Below, in pieces: positions 10,587 through 21,239 of a DNA stretch of 64,000 bases; position 1 is the stretch's first letter; every line of letters begins with the position of its first letter. The translations under genes and the position numbers were made by a program. The DNA lies in the NCBI GenBank assembly GCA_949128115.1, contig OX421963.1, positions 1,426,001 to 1,490,000 on the forward strand. The letters are read 5' to 3'. Source of the stretch: Anaspis maculata. Lineage: Eukaryota > Arthropoda > Insecta > Coleoptera > Scraptiidae. The notes under the pieces were generated by a model, which made no database searches, had not been told where the DNA came from, and worked only from the letters and a program-made list of their open reading frames with translations.

Positions 10587-12320
10587 GTTTCTTAATAATA
10601 ATTATAATAAATGGACTTTATTCAGTAAATGAATAACAAATGAAGAGGGGCGAAGTCTAGCACAATTGCTATTCTACTTAACCCTCTCAACATGTTACAA
10701 AATAAAATATGACAAGAAAAAATGCATAGCAGACAAAACAAAAAAAAAACAAGCAATAAATTCTTAACACATGAATTATATGGAATGAGGGAGGAAAACA
10801 AAATCAATTGCTAATTTTCATCGCAAGAAAATAATGTAAAAATTAAAGTAAGAAATCAAATGTAAGGAATTAACACAAAATTGAACAAAAATTAACACAA
10901 AATTAAATAGAAATCTGTATCCTCAGTGCAAGAGGATAGAGCAAGAAGGAAAGATAACAGCAATTAAGCTAAAGTAAGAAAGAAAAAAAAAAACAACTGT
11001 AGGGACAGACTTAATCAATGGTCAAAAAGGCGCAGGGAAGAGAAGCATAAAGAAATGAGTTGAAAATCAAATTCCACCCGATAAAATCAATCTGATGAGC
11101 TGGCTTTTGAAAGACGAAAGCGATGGCGACTGCATCAACCCACGAGGAAAAGAGTTGAAAAGTTTCACAGAGTTATAAGTGAAAGATCTTCGAAATAAAG
11201 TCGTATGGTGGTGAGGCATTGTCAATCTATCATTAGACCATCTTAAATTTAAGCCCATGGAACAAGCGTCCGATCGTAAAACAAGTTTACTTCTCAAAGC
11301 TACACTGCATAAATCAAACTTGAAAAGCTTGTAAAGAAAGTTCCCCAACTGGGAGATGCGACGCTGTTCCATGTTGAGCCAACCAATCTCGGACAACTTC
11401 AAGGACACGTGATCATACTTTCTAAGACCGTATATACATCTTATACAGGCATTCTGGACTCTCTGTATTCTACTTTTTGTGACAGAATCAAGACAAGGCC
11501 CATAAATGAAACTACAGTAATTGTAGAAAGAGAGTACAAGAGTATCGCAGAGCTGTTTCTTCAACGGGAAGCTCAGTATGTGTCGGTTAGCGTATATTAG
11601 TTTTAAAGCTGAATAAGATTTTTTCAAAAGTGACGTAACGTGATCCTTGAATCTTAAATTTGTATCAAGGATAACGACAAGATTGCGAGATGAATCGACG
11701 TATGGGATTTGAACGTCATCAATCTTGAGAGAAAAACCATTATTCAATAAAAATTCTTTTTGTTTTTTAGTTGCGAATAACAAGGCACAGGATTTTAAAG
11801 GATTAAGGAGTAACGCGTGTTCTTTGGAAAGGGAGCTTAACTTATCCAAGTCCTTCTGAATATGCTTACGAGCCGCAAGAAAATCCGAATAATGAAAGCT
11901 GAAGTGCAACTGCGTGTCATCGGCGTAGGCTTGGACCTTGCATTTATCCGTGCATGTTAAAACGTCAAAAGTATACACAATAAATAACAATGGACCGAGT
12001 ATTGAACCCTGCGGTACGCCGGATTTAACACTCAAAGTAGATGATAAAACATTATTGACAGAAACACGCTGATATCTGTCCTCAAAATAAGATGTTATAA
12101 GAGCAACAGAAGAATCATTAAAACCGAAGAATTTAAGTTTAGCAAGAAGCAGTTCGTGATTGATCGTATCAAACGCCTTGGAGTAGTCCAACAACACCAA
12201 GGCACTGGCCAGACCTTTATCATATGCACCGATGATGTCATCGACGACGTTTGCCAGGGCAGTAGAAGTAGTCTTCGTTATTGTTTTTCTTTTGCTTATG
12301 AAAATGAATTCACACTAATG
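10587..12320 (-). mobile_element. 5'-truncated Jockey/CR1-type LINE
   Basis: A reverse-strand non-LTR element. It holds the second half of the reverse transcriptase and all of the C-terminal domain, then about 480 bases of 3'UTR, an AATAAA (10609-10604 read on the minus strand) and an AT-rich, ATT-like tail at about 10587-10605. The endonuclease and any ORF1 are missing, so the copy is 5'-truncated around 12.3 kb, as is usual for target-primed insertion. No clear target duplication was found. Confidence 0.75.
11067..12314 (-). CDS. LINE reverse transcriptase, C-terminal ~415 codons
   Basis: The frame is open from 12314 to the stop at 11067, without frameshift. It carries, in order, LLDYSKAFDTINH (RT motif A with the first catalytic Asp), SGVPQGSILGPLLF (motif B region), and AYADDTQLHFS (YADD at 11926-11915, the catalytic pair). 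It ends with the Jockey/CR1 C-terminal region (FKDHVTSLL...; RIQRVQNACIRCIYG...). The enzyme copies the element's RNA at a nicked target. Fingers motifs are absent because of 5' truncation, and upstream codons just before 12314 are poorly conserved. No ATG needs to be assumed: this is a fragment. The lack of stops across about 415 codons points to a recent insertion. Confidence 0.85.
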   Translation of the reverse strand, partial: CEFIFISKRKTITKTTSTALANVVDDIIGAYDKGLASALVLLDYSKAFDTINHELLLAKLKFFGFNDSSVALITSYFEDRYQRVSVNNVLSSTLSVKSGVPQGSILGPLLFIVYTFDVLTCTDKCKVQAYADDTQLHFSFHYSDFLAARKHIQKDLDKLSSLSKEHALLLNPLKSCALLFATKKQKEFLLNNGFSLKIDDVQIPYVDSSRNLVVILDTNLRFKDHVTSLLKKSYSALKLIYANRHILSFPLKKQLCDTLVLSFYNYCSFIYGPCLDSVTKSRIQRVQNACIRCIYGLRKYDHVSLKLSEIGWLNMEQRRISQLGNFLYKLFKFDLCSVALRSKLVLRSDACSMGLNLRWSNDRLTMPHHHTTLFRRSFTYNSVKLFNSFPRGLMQSPSLSSFKSQLIRLILSGGI

Positions 12321-13689
12321 AAACTGGTGCACGGCTAAAACCGCACACTTATCTTCAAATCCTCTTCTCTAAAATGATGCTTTCAATCTGCCGCATGATC
12401 TCGCACAGATTACGACGAGACCCATCATTAAACCTGAACGATGGATATGAAGGATTTAAAACGGATAGCGCAGCAATGCACGATAACGGAAAAAAGCGAG
12501 ACAAGAACCGCGCGTTACACTACAAAGAACACACAGATTGCCTATGTTGGTAAACGCAGCTATTATGGGAGTAAATTAATTCGCACGACGTTGTTGCAGA
12601 GAAGAGAACTGCGCTAGAGCATCGCGAGGATGGAAATCAGAAGCAATCGAAACGTGGTGAATCGCTCCGCTATATTATATCGGGCGAAAAACGACCAGAA
12701 TCGTGCTAAACTGCACCAGATACAAAGTAGTTTACAGCATAATACTCTTCGAGACCGCAGCTTCCGCCGGCTTGCCTTGTAATCAAGGCAAATCGTATGG
12801 GTAGATACCCATATCCACATATTGGCAATCAATGATCCCGAAACGCGAAACGGCTCCAAACCGGAGCGATTGATAAGCATTTATGTCTCAATTCTAGACG
12901 CGGCCCAGAATTTAAAATTCATCGAAACATCCAATTTATACGCGGCCGCCATACCCAGCAATTACGTTTGCTTTCGGATATAAACGTAACACCTTCACGC
13001 ATTTTGGTGTAGATACACAACACGCAAAATTTAAAAGCTCTTGCAGCGACAAGTTAATAACACGGTCAATAATGAGGATAGCTTGTAATATGCTAAGCCA
13101 AAACGCTCGGGGCTCGTACGCCAAAAAAAATTCAGGGGCCGAATATATTGAAATTGATAGCCGCTTTGGCGCTTTCGCCCGCCAAAAAACGCACCTGTCG
13201 CTAATACGAGCTTCGGAAATGTAAGTTTGCGCGACACAACAACGACCCATCGACAAGAAGAAATCTTGGCGCACGCGGGTTCACACAACCCGAAACACGT
13301 TATTGGCATCGGCGTAATTTTGGTTTCGTACGACATCCCACGAAACATAATTTTTCCTGATCCCCCCTGGTATGCCCGGAGAGTGTCAAAATAATTAGCG
13401 CGACATTATCTCGGGACATAACACCGGCGGAGAGGATAACGCGGCTTGTTTATCTGTGGGGAACAGAAGTTACGGCTTCTTGTTTTACACGTGTAAGTTT
13501 CTTGCGTATACAGGGTGCATTTAGAGGAGAGATACGGCGACCTGACGGTATATTTTGTGATGTGGGATCCATGTGCGGTTGCCCACGCTAATGGACACGT
13601 GAGTTTTGAACTATAGACATGATATTTGGCTGCTTTTGCGACATTCCGTAACAATCAACTCTGCAATGCAAGTAGATAATAATTCACCT
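12321..13689. other. Unassigned low-repeat stretch
   Basis: About 1.4 kb of CpG-containing, non-tandem sequence. Several reverse frames exist (for example 13031-13348), but none shows a family motif. Plausibly host intron or intergenic DNA bordering the satellite that follows. Confidence 0.35.
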
Positions 13690-16600
13690 TTTAAAAATCT
13701 TCGCCCGAAATGAAGAAATCTCTAATTGGGGCAGCTCCGCCGCTTTGTGGTCTGTGTCCCTCGAAATGAGAGAAATGATGGTCATAAAGAAAGCTTTGCT
13801 GGATTGACGGTTCATCTCTTCCAAAATCAGAGAAGTCGTCATCAGGGCCTTGAAGCGGACGCCCCTCAAAACATGAAACATGGGTAGTCAACATTAGGGC
13901 AGATGTGCTGCCCAGTGCTCAATTGCCTTTGAAATAAAGGGAATAGTTGAAGGGCAGCTAATAGTGCAGTAGAGATAGTCAAAAAAGACCCCAAACCTTG
14001 AAAAAATTGATTCATGAAATTTTATAACAGATATCGATTCAGAATTTCATTCTCTACCACATACTCAAAATCCCCGGAAATCCCAGTTGAGCATTTTCCT
14101 TGCGGCGCTGTCAAAGTATATCATGTTTGCTGCAACTAGTCCGAAAATGGTATTCTTGTTTTTGTCACACTAGAGCTACATTGTTGGCTTAGAACTGTTG
14201 GTATATACTGCAGGGCATGGCCAGACCTCGTTTGAACCTTTAACTCGTATTTCCCGAAGAAAAAAAGACGGAAGTCGCTTCAATTTCCAATTAACAGTGT
14301 TGATTAAGTATAATCCGAGGGTTAGTAACCAAGTTTATTACAATCTGTTTGATTTGTGATAGAGACATGAAATTTGGTATGAGTGGTCTTCATGGTCTTC
14401 TTTCCAAATGTAAACATGACGCCTCGCCATAATTTGGTTAGGGGGGCCTAAGGACCCCCTTAAAAATTTGAGTCTCAGGAACTCTCACAAACTACCGGTA
14501 AATATCGTCACACATTTCAAAAAGTAATCATTTGACTCTACACCAAACCTTGACAAGAGACACAACACTTGTCGCCATGTAAGCATTGTTCTTCGTGTTT
14601 AAAAAAAAATTCTTCGGAGTGTCAAAAAAACCACAGTTTTTATTGATTTTTTTTAATCTAAGAAACGGTGAGATGATCTGCTGTGTATCATTATTCACTA
14701 ATTTGTCTTTGCCGAAGCTATTCATAAAGTCTGTTTTTTGATACTGTCGTTCTAGGGATGACAGCTCCCGAAGAAATTAGCCAATTCAAGTGTGAAGTTC
14801 AACAGCGTTTTTTAATTGTCCCCAATCAATATGATCTACAATTTATGAATGGATGGATAGCTGGAACTGTTCTGTAACCTAATTTTATATGACTACACAC
14901 GGAACCAAGCGGAAAAGCATTGGAATTTTTTTTTTGCGTCGCTCACCATCATAAAATTTGTGCCCCTAGGGTGTGTTGACAATATTTCTATACCGTGTAT
15001 TCACTCGAACTGAGTGCTTTGAAGTATTCCACGCCTTAATCATTATCCTTCGTGCCTTCTACTTGACAACTGCAGATCGTATTGACGTTTTTCCATACTC
15101 TTTAGTCTGTATTTGCTGTTGTTAGTTATACTCCATAAAATTTTAAAACAGTTGAAGCTATCCACCCAATAATAAATTGTCATTCATATCAATTGGTAAC
15201 ATTGGAAAAAACGCTGCTGAACTGAGCACTTGAATTGGCTGGTTTCAACTGGAATTGTTGCTTCTAGATGTCAATATGAAGAAATGGACTTCATCAATGG
15301 CTTCGGCAAATACTTATCAGTGGATAATGATATGCGGAAGATAAATTTATTCCTCTATTATATACAAAAATCATAAAAACCCGATTTTTTTTTTGACATT
15401 CCGAAGAATTTTTTTCTCATTATGAAGAACAGTGCGTACATGGTGACAACTGGTGTGTCTCTTGTTGAGATTCAACGTAAAGTCGGATGATGACTTTTTG
15501 AGATGGATGACAATTATTTTAATGGTGGTTTGCATGAATTTCTGCAACTTCAATTTTCAATGGGGTCCCTAAGCCCCCCTAACCAAAATATGGCCAGACG
15601 CCATGTCTACATTTGAGAAGGGGACCATGAAGACCACTCATACCAAATTTCATGCCTTCATCACAAAAAGAACAGATTTTAATAAATTTGGTCACTAATC
15701 CCCGAACTACACTTGATTACCACTGGTAATTAAATATTAAAGCGAGTTACGTGTTTTCTTTTGCGGGAAATAGGATTCCAGCGGTTCAGATGACGTTCTG
15801 GTCATGCCCTGGAGTATATACCAACAGCTATAACTAACAATATAGCTCTAATGTGACAATAGCGAGTATACAATTTTCGGACTTGTTGCAGCAAACATGA
15901 TATACTTTGACAGCGCCGCAAGGAAAATGCTCAAATGGGATTTTCGGGGATTCAAGCACATGGTAGAGGATGAAATTCTGAATCGATAACAGCTTTAAAA
16001 TTTCATGAAATAATTTTTTCAACCCCAAAACCTATCTTCACTGCACTATAAGGGCAGCTTCGGTGCCTGACGGTTCATGTCTCCAAGGCTGGAGAAGTCG
16101 TCTCAGGGGCAGTTTTGCTGCCTTGAGCTAGGTGTCCCTCAATCAAAGGGTAGTCGACATTAGGCCAGCCGTGCTGTCTTGTGCTCAATGCTCTCCAATA
16201 TTGCTGAAATGGTTATAAAGGCAGCTTTCGACGGTCCATAACTTCCAAATTAGAAAAGTCTTCATCAGGGCAGCTTCGCTGCTTTGAAGTAGCTGTCCCT
16301 CAAAATAGGGGTAGTTGATATTAGAACAGCTGTGCTGCCTTATGCTCAATGACCTTCAAAATGTAGAAAATATTTATTGCTTCGCTGCCCGATGCCTTGA
16401 CGGTTCATGTCTTAAAAAATCAGAGAAGTCGTCATCAGGGCAGCTTTGCTGCCTCAAAGTAGATGTCCCTCAAAACAAGGGTAGTTGACATTAGGGCAGC
16501 TGTGCTGCCTTGTGCTCAATATGCTCTTCAATCTGCAGGAAATAGTTATCAGGGCAGCTAAGGGCACCTTTGTTGCCTTCACGATCAGATAAGTCGTCTC

Positions 16601-17165
16601 AGGGGCAGCCTCGCTGCCTTGAATTGAATGTCCCTAAAAAGTAGTCAACATTAGGGCAGCTGGGCTGCCTTGTGCTCAATGCCCTTCAAAATGCAGAAAA
16701 TGGTCATGAACGCTGCCTCGACGGTTTATGTTTTCAAAATTAGGGAAGCACTCTCCAGGGCACCTTCGCTGTCTCAAAGGATATGTTTCTCAAAATAAGG
16801 GTAGTCAACATTAAAGCAGTAGAGCTGCCTTGTGCTCACTGCCCTTCAAAATGCAGAAAATGGTTATAAGAGCAGTTTGCTGAATTGACGGTTCATGTCT
16901 CCCAAAATTAGACGTGTTATTTCAGTCTTTTAAAACAAGAGATGTTATCATCAATAAGCTGCCCTGACGGAATAAATATTTCTCAAAGTGAGAAAATTAG
17001 GCATTAGGGCAGCACATGTCAGCATTACACGAGACCTATGGTCCAGCGTCTTCCCAAACGAGGTGAATGGTCATCAGAGGTCATCAAACCAGAAAACTCT
17101 TCATCAGGGCGCAGCTGCCCTGAACGTATTTTCCTCAAAATAAGGATAGCAGATTTGAGGGCATC
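13690..17165. repeat. ~163-bp satellite-like array (GGGCAGCTGTGCTGCC type), split by a foldback
   Basis: Diverged monomers contain GGGCAGCTTCGCTGCC, GTCCCTCAAAA, GGGTAGTTGACATTA, GGGCAGCTGTGCTGCC and TTGTGCTCAATG in fixed order. The second CAGC core falls at 16166, 16327, 16497, 16657 and 16817, giving spacings of 161, 170, 160 and 160. One part lies left of the foldback (13690-13961) and the rest right of it (16049-17165). GCAGC/GCTGC runs give short internal palindromes. No gene. Confidence 0.8.
13962..16048. mobile_element. 2.1-kb foldback element inserted in the satellite
   Basis: Two arms of roughly 900 bases are inverted copies: 13962 to about 14880 and about 15135 to 16048, around a ~250-base loop. 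Outer ends are TAGTGCAGTAGAGATAG and, inverted at the right, TAGTGCAGTGAAGATAG. Landmarks present in both arms include GACAGCGCCGCAAGG, CATACCAAATTTCATG and CCTAACCAAA.TATGG (or their complements). Arms differ by many substitutions, so it is not young. TA borders each end, consistent with a Tc1/mariner-type TA target but not proof. No transposase frame. Confidence 0.7.
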
Positions 17166-17589
17166 TATGATCAATGGCTCTTGAAATGACGGATATAGTA
17201 CTCAGGGCTGCTCCTTGCTGTTTTGTGACGAGTCGAAGCGGTACAATTGGAGTCAAACGAGACGTTTTTATTAACAATTTTGATTGTTTGTCATTAGAAA
17301 GCTTTGTAACGGTTTGAGCGAAAGCTGTATGAAAGTAGCACTCTCGAGGTTTTCGATGGGAAGGGAGCATTATTGTAATGCAATTTGGAGTAGAAACGGT
17401 GAAATCCAAGTTGAAATAGTGTACCCAATGATACCCAAACTGGAGTGGTTGCAACAAGTTATAGATGAATCTTCTTGAAGTTTTTGAAGGTTCCTGATAA
17501 AGAAAGAGCCATATAACACAAATGGGGCCATGCCTTTGTAAAACACAACGTAGAGGTCGCCATCACTGTTGGTATATTTATATAAGGGC
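17166..17589 (+). repeat. Copies of the GTCGAAACGGT repeat family
   Basis: Units with AATTTGGAGTAGAAACGGTG and GAGTCGAAGCGGTAC match the large array at 21.2-23.8 kb. They are placed between two other arrays. No gene. Confidence 0.5.
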
Positions 17590-17784
17590 CAGGGCCAGGC
17601 CTGGCCTATTTGCCGCCTGCATGCCAACAAAAAACTGCCGCCCTCCTCACCGGCAGTGGAGACCCTCCCCAAATGCGGGAGTAGAAATAATCCTTTGAAA
17701 TTCAACTTTATTATTAAATTGCCGCTCCTATGACTTGCCATCTGCGTGCGGGCACATACTGCACGCCTGCTAGGCCCGGCCCTG
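17590..17784 (+). mobile_element. Small hAT-like MITE (CAGGGCCGGGCC ends), copy A
   Basis: It runs from CAGGGCCAGGCCTGG to AGGCCCGGCCCTG, short inverted ends of the CAGGGCCGG kind typical of hAT elements. The interior (CACCGGCAGTGGAGA; GAAATTCAACTTTATTAT; CTATGACTTGCC) is shared with 35126-35333 and, in part, 20487-20565. An 8-bp target duplication is not evident at this copy. Non-coding. Confidence 0.6.
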
Positions 17785-17814
17785 GGTAATGGGTCACTTG
17801 GACCTGGAAACCAG

Positions 17815-18785
17815 CTATCTGGGTCACTTGAGACCGTGGGAACTTTCTGGATAGCGTGGGAAGACGACCAAGCCGTGCAGAGGACATCCAGTACGAGTCA
17901 AAGGCGTCGTGGAAAGTGAGTTGAAAAACCTAAAGGTGGATCGAAATAAATATTCCAGGGAAACTTTGGGGAGCTCCGAGGAATTCTGGAGAAGCACAAA
18001 GAAATTCTGCATGAAGTTTGCAAAGAATTCCCGAGAAATTCGATCAAAGAAGTGACTTCTTTGAAAAATATAAAATTTGGAATAACTGGAAGAACCTGAA
18101 GGCGAACCAAAATAAATATTCTTGAGAAACTTTGGGAAACTCCAAGGAATTCTGGAGAAACTCAAAGGAACTCTGGATGATTCAAGCGGAGAAATTCCGG
18201 GGATTTCAGCCGCAAAGTTATCTCTCTGAAGAATATAAAATTTTTAACAACTTGATGAACATTGAGGCAAATCCAAATAATTATTCCAGGGAAACTTTGA
18301 GCAACTCCAAGGAATTCTAGAGAAATGCAAAGGAGCCCTCGATGAATTTGGTAACGAACTTCCGGGAATTCAGTCGAAATGTGACCTGTTTTGGAGAATG
18401 TAAAATTTGGAACAAGGCAAAGAACGCGAAGGCGAAACAAAATGAATATTGCAGGAAGCTTTGGGTAACTCCGAGGAATTCTGGAGAAACTCAAAGGAAT
18501 TCTGGATGAACTTGGCAAAGAACTTCCGGGAAATTCAGTTGCAAAAGTGCCCCCTTTGAAAAATAAGCTTTTTTGAACAAGTTGAAGAATCTTACGGCGA
18601 ATCAAATTAGATATTTTAGGGAAGCTTTGAGGAACTCCAAGGAATTCCGGGAATTTCAAAGTAACTCTGGGTGAACTCAACAAAGAAGTCTGGATGAGCT
18701 TGAATCTCTGAGGTAGGTACTGGACGTATTCGGCAGAGAAATTGGGGGGAATTTAGTCGCCAAGGTGATCTCTTCAGTGCACGCT
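17815..18785 (+). repeat. 165-bp satellite-like array (AAACTTTGGGGAACTCC type)
   Basis: The anchor AAACTTTGGG/AAGCTTTGGG falls at 17961, 18127, 18292, 18456 and 18622: spacings 166, 165, 164 and 166. Monomers contain GGAATTCTGGAGAAACTC and AAATATAAAATTTGGAA landmarks in constant order, and show an internal rhythm of GAACTC/GAATTC steps. Copies are diverged but length is held tightly. No gene. Confidence 0.85.
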
Positions 18786-20486
18786 GAAAAGCCTGGAACT
18801 CAATATGTTGGAAGAAAGACCAAGGGGACTCCAAAGAATTCTAGAAAAGTCCTCTGTAGAGCTCGGCAGAAAAACCCCGGGGAACTCCAAGGAATTTTGG
18901 GGAAGCTTTGAACTCTGCAAGGGAATCGCGTTGATTCAGTCGGGTTAAGAACCTGTGTTGTGCAAGTTAGGCGATTCTATTTCATCAAAAGGAACCCAAT
19001 ACTCTAGGGAAACCCTGGGGGACTCCAAAGAATCCTGGAAAAACACAAGTCAACTTTGAAAGAACTCAGTAGAGCAACTCCGAGGACTCCGCCACTAAAG
19101 TAATCTCTGTTGTATTTGGTACAAATTGAAAAACCTCAAGGGTCTCAAATTTCTATTGGAAGGTCTGAGGGAGCTTCAGAAAAAGCTCAGCAGGAAGAAC
19201 TTCTGGGAACTCGGAAAAATTCCTACGATAAATTGAGTTACAAAAAAAATTCCCTTGGGACATCAATTAAAAATCCATATTCTGGAGAAGTTCAGGAGAA
19301 TTTTGGAAAAGCCCATAGGAACTCTGAACGAATTCAGCAAGAGGAATTAACAGGAATAAAGCCAGAAAAACTCTGGAGGTAGCAAGTAAGACAACTTTGG
19401 AAAATCCAGACGTAAAAGTGATCTATTTTGTACAAGTTGGAGGACGTCAAGGGGAATCAAGAATTCTCAAGGAAACTCTGAGGGAACTCCGAATAATTTC
19501 GAGTAGCTTGGCAGGAGAACTCCAAAACATTGAGTTATAAAAAAGACTTTTCTTGGGACCTCAAATGAAAGTTCATATTCTGGATGAATTCTGGAGAATC
19601 CAAGAAATCTTGAAGAAGCCCAGAAAAACTCCGAACGAGTTCGGCAAAGCAAACTTCCAGAAATAAAGGTAGAAGTACTTTGGAGTTATCAAGTAAAGGA
19701 ACTTTGGAAAGTCCAGACGAAGAGATGATCTTTTTTTGTACAAGTTGAAGGACCTGAAGGGGAACCAGAAATTTTCACGGAAACTGAAGGAATTCCAAAG
19801 AATTTTGAAGAAACTCTAAGGAACTTGGCAAGAGAGTTCCGGGGCATTGAGTCACAGAAAAGACTCGTTTGGGACCCTAACTGTCCATATTCTGGAGGAT
19901 CTCTGAAGAATTCCGAGAAATTCTGAAGAAGCCTAGGGAAACTCTGAACGAGCTCAGCAAAAGAAACTTCCAGGGATGAAGCCAGAGCAAATCTGGAGGT
20001 ACCAAGTAGGAGAACTTTGAAACATCCAGGAAGGACCCAAAGGAAACTCTGAGGGAACTCCGAATAATTTCGAGTAGCTTGGAAGAAGAACCCTGGATAA
20101 TTCAGTTACAAAAAAGACTTTTTTTGGGACCTCAACTGAAAGTCCATATTCTGGAAGAATTCTGAGGAATTCCAAGAAATCTTGAAGAAGCCCAGAAAAA
20201 CTCCGAACGAGTTCAGCAAAGCAAACTTCCAAAAATGAGGCAGAAGTACTTTGGAGTTATCAAGTAGAGGAACTTTGGAAAATCCAGACGAAGAGATGAT
20301 CTTTTTCTGTGCAAGTTGAAGGACCTGAAGGGGAACCAGAAATTTTCCAAGAAACTGAGGGAATTCTTGCCAAACTGAGGAGCTTGGCAAGATAGTTCTG
20401 AGGCATTGAGTTACAGAAAAGACTTTTTTGAGACCTCAACTGAAAGTCCATAATCTGGAGGAACTCAAATTGAAACTTGACTTGAA
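18786..20486 (+). repeat. ~270-307-bp array related to the 165-bp satellite
   Basis: Longer units repeat landmarks such as GAACTTTGGAAAATCCAGAC (about 19391, 19698, 20001 and 20271), GTGATC..TTTTGTACAAGTTG, TTGGGACCTCAA and AAGAAGCCCAGAAAAACTCC. Internal GAACTC/GGAATTC words link it to the neighbouring 165-bp array, perhaps as a derived higher-order form. The frames crossing it are array products. Confidence 0.7.
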
Positions 20487-20565
20487 ATTCAACTTTGTTA
20501 TTAAATTGCCGCCCCTATGACTTGCCGCCTGCGTGCGGGCACGCACTGCACGCCGGCTAGTATTC
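20487..20565 (+). mobile_element. Fragment of the CAGGGCCGG MITE, copy B
   Basis: About 80 bases (TTGAAATTCAACTTTGTTAT to CACTGCACGCCGGCTAG) match the right part of the elements at 17590-17784 and 35126-35333. The left end is missing. Confidence 0.55.
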
Positions 20566-21239
20566 GTACCGTACCAAGACATGGCGGATGACATAACTTG
20601 CCAATTCTGAAAGTTGGTCCTGAGTTTTGAATGACACAAATCACGAAAGGTACAGGCATACAGGGACCTACCTACAGAAGAAGAGACAGCTATATACGCG
20701 TGATCCCTGAGCTATACATTGGCATGCCCCTAAGCAGCCTGTTCTGCAGTCTGCAGCCAGTCAGACATCCACAAGCTTGCTCGGTCCATGTCTTCTTCAC
20801 AATGGTTCACCCTGAACGCCAGGTATGTCTTGAACAGTACGAGTTTGGACTTCTATGTAACCACATGTCGCAAAATGATCAACTGCTGGAAGCTTGTGAA
20901 GTATGATTTCAAGACAGCTTCCCATCCGTGAACCCTTTGCCATTTTTTACTCTGCCTGTAACACAGAGGCCTGGAAAGGCGAGTGCAACAACTACAGGTT
21001 ACTTATGGGCCGCCATTCACCTAATAATAGCAAATGCAGACATATTTGTTTGTTCTTCCATTACTACGTTTGACAACTACACATTGACGGAACATTGACC
21101 GCAGTCAGAAAAAGAGAGGTTAGATTTGACTTATTACGACTGAGTGACAGGACTGACAGGCGTTTCCGACAAATGATGGCCGTCAGTCTACCAGCTGAGG
21201 TGCCGGCCTCCAGCGGACAAAAGTGGCAGTCCATGGCCT
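20566..21239. other. Unassigned stretch with protein-like frames, not identified
   Basis: It is not tandem and is richer in G+C than its neighbours. One forward frame from about 20740 to 20935 reads through a segment containing SSSQWFTLNARYV and FYVTTCRKMINCW before a stop, and another around 21150-21250 contains MAVSLPAEVPASSGQKWQ. These look more like ordinary protein than repeat translation, but I cannot assign a family and there is no continuous gene. Possibly a host exon remnant or decayed pseudogene. Confidence 0.25.

Noticed and set aside
13690..17165. Regularly spaced repeats resembling a CRISPR array
   Set aside because: Whole monomers repeat with gradual divergence, there are no unique spacers, and the context is eukaryotic.
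18162..18683. 173-codon minus-strand frame
   Set aside because: Spans the 165-bp satellite; repeated FPEFLG/SFPKI words are array translation (165 is divisible by 3).
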